NCBI GenBank assembly: GCA_002314195.1
Contig: DCCQ01000097.1
Span: 1-22,427, forward strand
Length of the DNA stretch: 22,427 nucleotides
Reading direction: 5' to 3'
Origin: Bacteroidales bacterium UBA1077
GTDB lineage: Bacteria > Bacteroidota > Bacteroidia > Bacteroidales > UBA932
In this document: in pieces, positions 15,953 through 22,427 of the stretch
Numbering within the stretch: the stretch's first letter is position 1
Layout: each line of letters starts with the position of its first letter
Made by a program: the position numbers and the translations under genes
The notes under the pieces: model-generated
The model's input: the letters and a program-made list of their open reading frames with translations, nothing else
Told to the model about the DNA's origin: nothing
Database searches by the model: none

Positions 15953-16837
15953 CTATTTGCCGTAACGGGAAAGGATAGGATCGTAGGCATCAATCCGGCG
16001 GTCGCGGAGGAACGGCCAGCCACGGCGGACATATTCAGTGCGGTCAATGTCGATGTCAACGACCTTCACTCCTTCCTCCTCTGTGCTGAATTGGGCAAGG
16101 ATCTCTCCCTGCGGACCCGTGGCAAATGAATATCCCCAGAAATCAAGTCCTATGGTGTTGCCGGAAGGGTCGTCCTCATGGCCTACACGATTAACGGTGA
16201 TGACAGGCAGACCATTAGCGACGGAATGTCCTCTCTGAACCAATTGCCATGCCTGTCTCTGTGTCTGCTGCTCCTCCTTGGAATCCGTGCCGACTCCGCC
16301 GATCGCCGTAGGGTAGATCAGCAGCTGAGCCCCGTTCAGTGCCATAAGCCTCGCTGCCTCCGGGTACCACTGATCCCAGCAGACAAGCACGCCGAGAGTG
16401 CCCACAGAAGTCTGTATCGGTCTGAATCCCAGATCTCCAGGAGTGAAATAAAATTTCTCGTAGAAGCAAGGGTCATCAGGAATATGCATCTTGCGGTACT
16501 TGCCGGCGATGCTTCCGTCCTTCTCGATCACGACGGCTGTGTTGTGGTACAGCCCCGGAGCCCGTTTCTCGAAAAGCGAGAGCACAAGCACGATTCCAAG
16601 CCTCTTGGCAAGATCTCCGAAATATTCTGTGGAAGGCCCTGGAATCGTCTCTGCAAGGTCGCAGAGAGACGCATCCTCGGTCTGACAGAAGTACACAGAA
16701 TTGTGAAGCTCCTGAAGCACAACCAGTTTCGCGCCTTTAGCCGCGCATTCGCAGATGTTCTCCGTAAGTTTGGCGATGTTCGCCTTTATGTCTGTAGTAC
16801 AGCTCTGCTGCACCATTCCGACTTTCAAGATATTCAT
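15953..16837 (-). CDS. aguB: N-carbamoylputrescine amidase (carbon-nitrogen hydrolase)
   Basis: This is a 294-residue nitrilase-superfamily amidase. The catalytic triad is complete: Glu43 in LQELHN, Lys116 in KYRKMHIPDD and Cys153 in LVCWDQWYPE. The motifs YRKMHIPDDPCFYEKFYFTPGD and CWDQWYPEAAR are typical of AguB, which converts N-carbamoylputrescine to putrescine, CO2 and ammonia, the last step of the agmatine route to polyamines. The length is normal for the family. I chose the ATG at 16837 (MNILKVG); an in-frame GTG at 16849 overlaps the upstream stop (GTGA). It follows the AraC-type regulator gene with only 8 bases between, so the two are probably co-transcribed. The usual partner gene, agmatine deiminase, is not in this window. 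Confidence 0.9.
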   Translation of the reverse strand: MNILKVGMVQQSCTTDIKANIAKLTENICECAAKGAKLVVLQELHNSVYFCQTEDASLCDLAETIPGPSTEYFGDLAKRLGIVLVLSLFEKRAPGLYHNTAVVIEKDGSIAGKYRKMHIPDDPCFYEKFYFTPGDLGFRPIQTSVGTLGVLVCWDQWYPEAARLMALNGAQLLIYPTAIGGVGTDSKEEQQTQRQAWQLVQRGHSVANGLPVITVNRVGHEDDPSGNTIGLDFWGYSFATGPQGEILAQFSTEEEGVKVVDIDIDRTEYVRRGWPFLRDRRIDAYDPILSRYGK

Positions 16838-16845
16838 AATGACAT

Positions 16846-17973
16846 TCACTTATTATATTCCTTTTTTTCCTGATACTCCGTAGGGGTCATTCCCACGACC
16901 TTCTTAAAGTGGTGATAGAAGTTCTGCGATGTCCCGAAGCCAAGTTTGGCGGCGAGAGCGTTCATCGAGACATCAGGAGTGGTACGGATGATTCTTTTCG
17001 CATCCTCTATCCTGAGATTGGCCCTCCACACACGGAAATCCTGCGCGACCACATTCTGGAAATACCAACGGAAGAAACGCGGATCCGTCCCGCTTCGGGC
17101 GATTATCCAGTTGCGGTCGTGCTCCGGTTCCAGATAATCCTTGTTGGCGACATATTCCTCCAGCGTTTCGGCCAGCCGTCTTTTCAGTTCATCCTTGCCG
17201 GCATCGGAGTCCTCGGCAAAGTCCTCCGGTGAGGCTGAAAGCGCCGCGGTCCTGGCTGTCTCGTCTTCCTCGGACGGGGCGGAGACGGCTGGTAGATAGT
17301 AATTGAGTTTTATCACGTAATTGATAAAGCGGCTGGCGAACCAAACATAGAACATAATGTAGGCGCACATAAAAGCGCTGTAGGCCCTTTCCGGCAACAA
17401 AAGCGACACCAAGGCGCTGATTCCGACCGTCAACGCGGCATAGAAACTGTTTCTGGCCCAGATCAGATGTTGCTTCCGCTCATCGTCGTAATAGTCCGTA
17501 ACCTGTTCGACATACCGGTCGTAGCATCGTCTGAAAAGAAGAATGTAGAGGATCATCTGGACAATCACTCCTGCCACAGCCACGCAGGTGATGTACGGTG
17601 ACGCTGCCAGAGAATCCAAAATCAAAAAAGCCGCAGAGCATACCGCCACTACGAGGACATTGCACGCCAGACGTTTCCTTGTGACGAAACGCGGCTGTAT
17701 CATTGTGAGCAGGGTGAATGTGAACAGCATGGACTGGATAGAGGCCGAGACTATCGTGGCGGCGGTCTTGTCCTCGGCATCGTTCGCTCCGGACATATTC
17801 AGCCAATCCGGGACGGACAGCAGAAAATAACTTGCCGCCAGTATCACCCTGGCCATTCGGATCTTGAAACTGTCCTCACCAGGTTCGATACGCACAAGGC
17901 ACAGCACAACCCCAAGCGTTGTGACTGCTATTCCAGAAACGAAAGAAAGGAATATGTACGGATCCCAATGCAT
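16846..17973 (-). CDS. Membrane-anchored AraC-family transcriptional regulator
   Basis: This is a 375-residue protein. The N-terminal 220 residues form about six hydrophobic segments (for example IFLSFVSGIAVTTLGVVLCL, VILAASYFLLSV and ALTVGISALVSLLL). An acidic linker follows, then a C-terminal AraC-type DNA-binding domain with ALAAKLGFGTSQNFYHHFKK and GMTPTEYQEKK. Proteins of this design in Bacteroidetes are taken to sense a signal at the membrane and act directly on DNA; the signal and targets here are unknown. The ATG at 17973 (MHWDPY) was chosen; the frame extends to a TTG at 18006, but a putative -7 box covers 17995-18002, which argues against it. It is divergent from the relA-like gene and precedes aguB, which it may regulate (inference). 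Confidence 0.85.
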   Translation of the reverse strand: MHWDPYIFLSFVSGIAVTTLGVVLCLVRIEPGEDSFKIRMARVILAASYFLLSVPDWLNMSGANDAEDKTAATIVSASIQSMLFTFTLLTMIQPRFVTRKRLACNVLVVAVCSAAFLILDSLAASPYITCVAVAGVIVQMILYILLFRRCYDRYVEQVTDYYDDERKQHLIWARNSFYAALTVGISALVSLLLPERAYSAFMCAYIMFYVWFASRFINYVIKLNYYLPAVSAPSEEDETARTAALSASPEDFAEDSDAGKDELKRRLAETLEEYVANKDYLEPEHDRNWIIARSGTDPRFFRWYFQNVVAQDFRVWRANLRIEDAKRIIRTTPDVSMNALAAKLGFGTSQNFYHHFKKVVGMTPTEYQEKKEYNK

Positions 17974-17994
17974 TGCTGCCAATCGTAAAGTCAG

Positions 17995-18002
17995 CAAAAG
18001 TA
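17995..18002 (-). promoter_or_regulatory. Putative -7 box for the AraC-type regulator and aguB
   Basis: The minus strand reads TACTTTTG, a match to TAnnTTTG, 21 bases upstream of the ATG at 17973. The -33 region is only TCTG-like, so the call is moderate. It supports the ATG at 17973 rather than the TTG at 18006. Confidence 0.42.
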
Positions 18003-18034
18003 GCAAAAATATTCCGATGTCCAGAGAAATTTAT

Positions 18035-18042
18035 TACATTTG
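18035..18042 (+). promoter_or_regulatory. Putative -7 box for the relA/spoT-type gene
   Basis: TACATTTG fits the TAnnTTTG box exactly. Transcription would begin near 18049, beyond the first ATG at 18043, which favours the ATG at 18064 as the true start with a very short leader. No convincing -33 TTTG is present. Confidence 0.42.
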
Positions 18043-18063
18043 ATGAACATAAACGGACTTGCT

Positions 18064-20220
18064 ATGGACACGATTCATCAGAGATTTCCCCAGTACGATG
18101 AGGCTGGACAGGCTCTCATCGACAAAGCGTACGCTATTGCCGCGGCGGCTTTGGCGGACGAGACACGTGGCAACGGCCATCCATTCATCGAGCATCCGAT
18201 CAACGTGGCTCTGATCGCGGCGGACGAGATCGGTCTGCCGGCGGACTGTGTGGCGGCGGTGTTCCTTCATGAAGCAACCAGAAAACATCCGGAGATTGAT
18301 TTACGGTCAGGTGGTTTCCCGGAGGATGTCTACAAGATGGTGGAGGGACTGAACAAGATTGCCACGATCAAGCCAAAGGACACACGGTTGGAGGCCGAGA
18401 GCTACAAGAAGCTGATTGTCCAGTACTCGACGGATCCGCGCGTGACCGTGCTCAAGATCGCCGACAGGCTGGAGGTCATGAGGCATCTTGAGATGTTCCC
18501 GAAGGCCTCCAGGGAAAAGAAGATCCTGGAGACTCTGATGCTGTACATTCCTCTGGCTCATCAGCTTGGACTCTACAACATCAAAAGCGAGATGGAGGAC
18601 ATCTACTTCCGCTTCGCCGAGCCGGAACAGTACCGGGCCATCACCAACAAGCTGAAGGCCACGGAAAGAGACCGCATCAGGCTGACCGAGGAGTTCATCG
18701 AACCGCTCAAGAAGACCCTGTCCGACGCCGGAATCCACTATAAGTTGAAGATCAGGACAAAGACCGCATTCTCTATCTGGCGGAAGATGCAGAAGCAGAA
18801 AGTGCCGTTCGAGGGGGTTTATGATGTCTTCGCCATCCGTTTCATCATCGACTGCGAGCCTGACGCCAAGACGGAAAAAGACCTCTGCTGGAAAGTGTAT
18901 TCCTACGTGACTGAGGAATATGAAGCCGACACGAAGCGTCTGCGTGACTGGGTGACGAACCCTAAGCCGAACGGCTACGAGTCCCTGCACATCACGGTCA
19001 AGAACAAGAGCGGGGCCTACATTGAAGTCCAGATAAGGACCAAGAGGATGGATGACGAGGCGGAGAACGGACAGGCCTCGCACTGGTCCTACAAAGGCAT
19101 CAAGCACGAGGCTCAGCTGGACAAATGGCTGACATCCGTGCGCTACGCCCTTGAGCATCCGCACGAAGGCAGTCCGGACGAGCTTCCGCAGCCACCTTCC
19201 AAGGAGATATTCGTGTTCACCCCGTCGGGAGAGTTGAGAATTCTGCCTGCCGGAGCCACGGTACTGGACTTCGCCTTTAATATTCATTCAGGACTCGGGG
19301 TGCGCTGCGCCGGCGGTCGCATCAACGGCAAGGCGGTGTCAATCAGGGAGAAACTCAAGACTGGGGATGTGGTAGACATAATGTCCGGCAAGAACCAGAA
19401 ACCGTCCTCCGACTGGCTGAACTTCGTCGTGACCTCCAAAGCCCGCAACCGCATCAAGCAGGAACTCAATGAGGAGGAATATAAAAAAGCCGCACAGGGA
19501 AAGGAACTTCTGGGCCGGCGGTTGAAAAACTGGAAGATGGAGCTTCCGGACGAGATTCTCGCCGAACTGTTGAAGAAGCTCAAATACGCCACACTCAACT
19601 CGTTCTACGCCGCAATCGCTGACGGGGAGGTTGATGTCAACGATGTCAAGAACTACATTCTGGACAGGGATCGGATAGCGGCGGAAGCCATCGAGGCCGC
19701 GAAAGAGGCTGAAGCGGAAAGGATTGAGACCAGGTCAGCAGAATGGGGCAACCGTAATTCCTCCGATGACATCCTCGTACTCAACGCACGGGATCTCAAG
19801 GGATTGGATTACAAGATGTCCAAGTGCTGCCATCCGGTGTTCGGGGATGATGTGTTCGGATTCGTGACAAGGACCGAGGGCATCAAGATTCACAGGATCT
19901 CCTGCCCGAACGCGGCGCGGCTCATAAGCGCCTACCCATATAGAATCCAGAAAGTGAAGTGGGCGGACTCCCCTGCCGGAGGAAGTTTCCAGAGCTCGCT
20001 GAAGATCATCGCTGACATGGAGTCATCGGTCATCGGTCAGATCACCGAGATCGTGAACACATTCAAAGCCTCTCTCAGGACGTTCAACGTCAATGAGAAC
20101 CGCCGGAGCGGCACCTACGAGATCACGATGAGGATCTCCGTGCCGTCCAACACTGAACTTGACAAGGTGATCTCGCAGATAAAGACGCTCAAGCACGTCA
20201 CCAAAGTCAACAGGGTTTAG
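18064..20220 (+). CDS. relA: RelA/SpoT-type (p)ppGpp synthetase with degenerate hydrolase site
   Basis: This is a 718-residue long RSH protein. The order is: HD-type hydrolase domain (about 1-180), synthetase domain (about 215-340), TGS domain (starts near KEIFVFTPSGEL), helical region, zinc-finger-like region with CCHPVFGDDVFGFVTR, and a C-terminal ACT domain. The synthetase appears intact: R-T-K in IRTKTAFSIWRKM, YDVFAIR, GYESLHITV and VQIRTKRMDD. In the hydrolase domain the usual HDxxED reads H69-E70-A-T-R73-K74, and ADRLHNMR reads ADRLEVMR, so hydrolysis is probably lost, as in monofunctional RelA. The product is the starvation alarmone made from ATP and GTP or GDP. The start at 18064 is chosen from the position of the -7 box; ATG 18043 and TTG 18040 are alternatives. 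It is followed by a REP-like element. Confidence 0.9.
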   Translation: MDTIHQRFPQYDEAGQALIDKAYAIAAAALADETRGNGHPFIEHPINVALIAADEIGLPADCVAAVFLHEATRKHPEIDLRSGGFPEDVYKMVEGLNKIATIKPKDTRLEAESYKKLIVQYSTDPRVTVLKIADRLEVMRHLEMFPKASREKKILETLMLYIPLAHQLGLYNIKSEMEDIYFRFAEPEQYRAITNKLKATERDRIRLTEEFIEPLKKTLSDAGIHYKLKIRTKTAFSIWRKMQKQKVPFEGVYDVFAIRFIIDCEPDAKTEKDLCWKVYSYVTEEYEADTKRLRDWVTNPKPNGYESLHITVKNKSGAYIEVQIRTKRMDDEAENGQASHWSYKGIKHEAQLDKWLTSVRYALEHPHEGSPDELPQPPSKEIFVFTPSGELRILPAGATVLDFAFNIHSGLGVRCAGGRINGKAVSIREKLKTGDVVDIMSGKNQKPSSDWLNFVVTSKARNRIKQELNEEEYKKAAQGKELLGRRLKNWKMELPDEILAELLKKLKYATLNSFYAAIADGEVDVNDVKNYILDRDRIAAEAIEAAKEAEAERIETRSAEWGNRNSSDDILVLNARDLKGLDYKMSKCCHPVFGDDVFGFVTRTEGIKIHRISCPNAARLISAYPYRIQKVKWADSPAGGSFQSSLKIIADMESSVIGQITEIVNTFKASLRTFNVNENRRSGTYEITMRISVPSNTELDKVISQIKTLKHVTKVNRV

Positions 20221-20223
20221 CTT

Positions 20224-20305
20224 GGTCACTTCGACAAGCTCAGTGACCGAAAATAGTACAGGCTCAGCAGCCGAATCCACTGGTCGCTGAGCCTGTCGAA
20301 GCGAC
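20224..20305. repeat. REP-like paired hairpin element, copy B
   Basis: Two inverted units of the same family as copy A occur here. Unit 1 (20224-20248) begins GGTCACTTCGAC and ends CTCAGTGACC, with GGTCACT pairing with AGTGACC. Unit 2 (20282-20305) begins GGTCGCTGAGCC and ends GTCGAAGCGAC, with GTCGCT pairing with AGCGAC. They face in opposite directions. The element fills the gap between the convergent relA-like and SUMF1-domain genes, starting 4 bases after one stop and ending 9 bases before the other. It could act as a bidirectional terminator or mRNA-end stabiliser. Confidence 0.75.
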
Positions 20306-20313
20306 TTTATGTC

Positions 20314-22170
20314 CTATTCCTCAACTGTAAGGGCCAGACGGACGGTGCTGTGCATTTCGTATTCATGACCCGGTGATTTATGATCACGGAAATAGACGCT
20401 GATGAAGTCAGTGTCAGCTCTATCCGTACTCTCGCGGCTTCTGACGACCTTTTCCTCTCCGCTCTCCGGGCCGACAGGATCAGTCTGAGTCGCTGCACTA
20501 TACGAAGCGTACCAGTCCGAGCACCATTCAGGACAATTGCCAGACATATCATAAAGGCCAAGCTCATTCGGCTTCTTTTGCCTGACAGAATGAGGCCTGG
20601 CACCGGAATTAGAAGCGTACCAAGCCACCTCATCCGCATCATAACTTCCAGAAAAGAAGAAGTCTTCACTCTTTATTCCTCCTCTGGCCGCGAACTCCCA
20701 CTCCGCCTCGGTCGGGAAACGGAACTCCTCACCTGTGAGGTCATTGAGTCTTTCAATGAACGCCTCGCTCTCATTCCACGACATCGCACAAGCGGGCATA
20801 TCATCTCCAGATATTCCATCTTCCATCCATCTCGTCGTCACGTTGTCATCACCCATAACGGTTCTGTACAGTTTCTGTGTCAGTTCGGTCTCGGCGATCC
20901 AATAGTCTTTGGTAATGGTTACCTTGTGCTGTGGTTTCGCATTGTCCAAGGCACTGGAGAAATAACTTGGGGCTCCCATATCAAAAGAACCAGCCCGAAC
21001 CTTGACCATCCTGAACGAGGTGTTATCCACCCAGAACGTCTTCACATCCTGGTCAAGATTCGCCGGCACAAGAGTATAACAGCCAAGCAGAATTAAACGG
21101 CCATCCAGGCTTACGGTGACTTCCAATTTCGCGCCCAACCTTCCGGCAAAGAAAGCGTCTTCTAACGAAGCGGCCGACAATGTCAAGGAAAAACCGCCAG
21201 AGTAATAATCCGCGTCAAGCACTGTAACTTTTTCTATGTCACCAGCTTCGTCCTCATCGTCACCGTAATCGATGGTATAGTGTGCAAGGGCGTCCTCAAT
21301 GTACAGATGGCCTTTAAGGCTTTCCTGGCAGGAAGTGGAAAAGAAAACATCAAAGTTCTCGGTAACATATTTGCCATCCTTCAATCTGTAAGGGACTCTT
21401 ATAAGTCCATCGGTATATATCGGTTCGTGAATGATGGAGACAAGAGCCAAATCGATCTCATCCTTTGTGTAATAGTTCTTCAAGATCTTGTCAATATATT
21501 CCTTGATTCCATTGATTTTGACCTCAAGGTCGTTGACCGCATCCTGAAGTGCCTTTAAGCTTTCGCCGGTGATGTCCTCGATGGCCGCACTGACTTTTTC
21601 CTTAATGTTTGAATCAAGGTCATTCTCTATCTTGTCAATCCGGCTGGAAAGACTTTCCAAAGACTTCTGGACAGTCCCGACCGTACCTTGGATTTCAGCC
21701 ACAGATTCCGCCAGTCCGGATATTGTCTTGTCGTAATTATCCTTGGTCCAATTCTTTATGTCTTCAGTCAGTTCTTGCTTCAGGGCGCTTATCTTATTCT
21801 CAAGATCCACGTCCTTACTTTTCAAGTTTTCTATGGCCTGGTCAACTTTTTCTTGATTGGCCTCCATATCCTTCCTCAACGAATTCAGGCTGGCAATAAG
21901 CTCCTCGCTTCCACCTTTTGACAATCTCTCATTAATGGCATCAATAGCTGCCTGAAGGTCGGATGATTTCTTCTCAAGGGCTTCAATGTAGCCTTTCAGT
22001 TCCTTGTCGGTGTTGTCTAGGCTTGTCAAAGATGATTTCAGTTCTGTGATCTTAGTCTCCAAAGCCTTGCTTGTCTCGTCAAGACTACTGATGTCAGCAT
22101 CGTAGTTGCTGCATGCGGAAGCCACGCAGACAAGTGCGGTGGCAATGATAAAACGAATGATTCTTCTCAT
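20314..22170 (-). CDS. Coiled-coil lipoprotein with C-terminal SUMF1/FGE-like domain
   Basis: This is a 618-residue lipoprotein with lipobox ASAC (Cys20). Residues 25-235 are a long heptad-rich coiled coil (repeated LxxLxxx, with K, E, D and S rich spacing). About 240-380 is a beta-rich linker. Residues 385-615 are a formylglycine-generating-enzyme-like domain with MVKVRAGSFDMGA, RFPTEAEWEFAARGG and GLYDMSGNCPEWCSDWY. The late FGE region that holds the catalytic cysteines (usually after RGGS) reads VRSRESTDRADTD and has no cysteine, so formylglycine formation is unlikely; this fold is often re-used for ligand binding (inference). The coiled coil would hold the domain away from the membrane. 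No sulfatase gene lies nearby. Its function is unknown, but the domain calls are clear. Confidence 0.83.
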   Translation of the reverse strand: MRRIIRFIIATALVCVASACSNYDADISSLDETSKALETKITELKSSLTSLDNTDKELKGYIEALEKKSSDLQAAIDAINERLSKGGSEELIASLNSLRKDMEANQEKVDQAIENLKSKDVDLENKISALKQELTEDIKNWTKDNYDKTISGLAESVAEIQGTVGTVQKSLESLSSRIDKIENDLDSNIKEKVSAAIEDITGESLKALQDAVNDLEVKINGIKEYIDKILKNYYTKDEIDLALVSIIHEPIYTDGLIRVPYRLKDGKYVTENFDVFFSTSCQESLKGHLYIEDALAHYTIDYGDDEDEAGDIEKVTVLDADYYSGGFSLTLSAASLEDAFFAGRLGAKLEVTVSLDGRLILLGCYTLVPANLDQDVKTFWVDNTSFRMVKVRAGSFDMGAPSYFSSALDNAKPQHKVTITKDYWIAETELTQKLYRTVMGDDNVTTRWMEDGISGDDMPACAMSWNESEAFIERLNDLTGEEFRFPTEAEWEFAARGGIKSEDFFFSGSYDADEVAWYASNSGARPHSVRQKKPNELGLYDMSGNCPEWCSDWYASYSAATQTDPVGPESGEEKVVRSRESTDRADTDFISVYFRDHKSPGHEYEMHSTVRLALTVEE

Positions 22171-22247
22171 ATTGGATTTACTTGATTATTGCAGACATAT
22201 CATTTTCTAATCAGGAGAAGCGAATTTAAGCAATCATAAGGTAAGCA

Positions 22248-22281
22248 CAAATTTAATGGCTGGTAAATTTCATCAGCCAAC
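22248..22281 (-). promoter_or_regulatory. Putative promoter of the SUMF1-domain lipoprotein gene
   Basis: The minus strand reads TAAATTTG (complement of 22248-22255), a perfect TAnnTTTG box, about 78 bases upstream of the start codon. A GTTGG (complement of 22277-22281) sits in an approximate -33 position with a spacing of 21-22 bases. The large palindrome at 22260-22293 overlaps the spacer and the -33 region. Confidence 0.4.
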
Positions 22282-22293
22282 GAAATTTACCAG
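22260..22293. repeat. Perfect 12-base inverted repeat, operator-like
   Basis: CTGGTAAATTTC (22260-22271) and GAAATTTACCAG (22282-22293) are exact complements separated by 10 bases. A third partial copy, AATTTACCA, follows at 22305-22313. The palindrome lies just upstream of the predicted -7 box of the lipoprotein gene, a position suited to a regulator binding site. No regulator is identified. Confidence 0.55.
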
Positions 22294-22427
22294 TCAAAAC
22301 ACCTAATTTACCACTTTCCACATTCGGAGCAAAGCGACGCAAGGGGTCTGGGGAATACGGTCCCCAGCGCCCCACCGGGGCTGTCACAAAGTGACTGGGG
22401 GTTGAGAATATTTGAAGGTCTGGAAAG
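22294..22427. other. Non-coding GC-rich hairpin tract at the window edge
   Basis: No supported gene is seen here. CTGGGGA (22348-22354) pairs with TCCCCAG (22361-22367) around a 6-base loop. GTCAC (22383-22387) pairs with GTGAC (22391-22395) around AAA, and CCCC at 22370-22373 could pair with GGGG at 22397-22400 outside it. The GC content is well above that of the AT-rich stretch just before it. It may be the end of a mobile element, a terminator or a structured RNA; the sequence cut at 22427 prevents a decision. Confidence 0.4.

Noticed and set aside
18307..19287. Minus-strand open frame of 326 codons inside the relA-like gene
   Set aside because: It is antisense to the conserved synthetase domain and has no recognisable protein features.
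20314..22170. Calling the SUMF1-like lipoprotein a sulfatase-activating enzyme
   Set aside because: The catalytic cysteine region is absent, the protein is a lipoprotein with a long coiled coil, and no sulfatase gene is nearby.
1..22427. CRISPR arrays, tRNA and rRNA genes, prophage or defence systems
   Set aside because: No spaced direct repeats, cloverleaf-like segments, rRNA blocks or phage and defence protein motifs were found on either strand.

Overview
This window looks like chromosomal DNA of a Bacteroidales bacterium with mid-range GC content. The evidence is a SusC/SusD outer-membrane pair, several Bacteroidetes-type lipoproteins, promoters of the Bacteroidetes form (-33 TTTG, -7 TAnnTTTG), and no clear Shine-Dalgarno sequences before most starts. 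I cannot name the genus from the sequence. It holds thirteen chromosomal protein genes and the tail of one transposase; no rRNA, tRNA or CRISPR array was seen.

Layout. (1) 1-304: the right end of an ISAs1-family insertion sequence, with the transposase C-terminus and the terminal inverted repeat. (2) 359-2944: an acyl-CoA synthetase-type AMP-binding enzyme and a HAD phosphatase, divergently transcribed from a 102-base promoter region. (3) 2960-6081: a secreted clade-2 histidine acid phosphatase and a lipoprotein of the 5'-nucleotidase family, overlapping by one base (TAATG), which together form a phosphate-scavenging pair. (4) 6214-15826: a five-gene minus-strand operon consisting of SusC/RagA, SusD/RagB, a DUF4843 lipoprotein, a PKD-like lipoprotein and a large secreted zinc metalloprotease. 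It contains no glycoside hydrolase, so it is best read as a peptide or protein capture and import system rather than a polysaccharide locus. (5) 15953-17973: N-carbamoylputrescine amidase behind a membrane-anchored AraC-type regulator. (6) 18064-20220: a RelA/SpoT-type (p)ppGpp synthetase with a damaged hydrolase site. (7) 20314-22170: a lipoprotein with a long coiled coil and a C-terminal SUMF1/FGE-like domain. (8) 22171-22427: a non-coding tail with a perfect 12-base palindrome placed in a likely promoter, followed by GC-rich hairpins.

How the parts fit: the operon in (4) would bind and cleave protein at the cell surface and import peptides through the TonB-dependent channel. The pair in (3) would release phosphate from organic phosphates in the periplasm or outside the cell. 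The AguB gene would feed putrescine synthesis. The synthetase in (6) links the window to starvation signalling.

The most unusual signals are: a by-eye excess of about sixfold of the hexamer GAATAT (and its complement ATATTC) throughout the window, in all reading phases and in intergenic DNA; two REP-like paired hairpin elements directly downstream of stop codons; replacement of metal-site residues in the 5'-nucleotidase; replacement of hydrolase residues in the RelA homologue; and the palindrome plus hairpin tract at the right edge.
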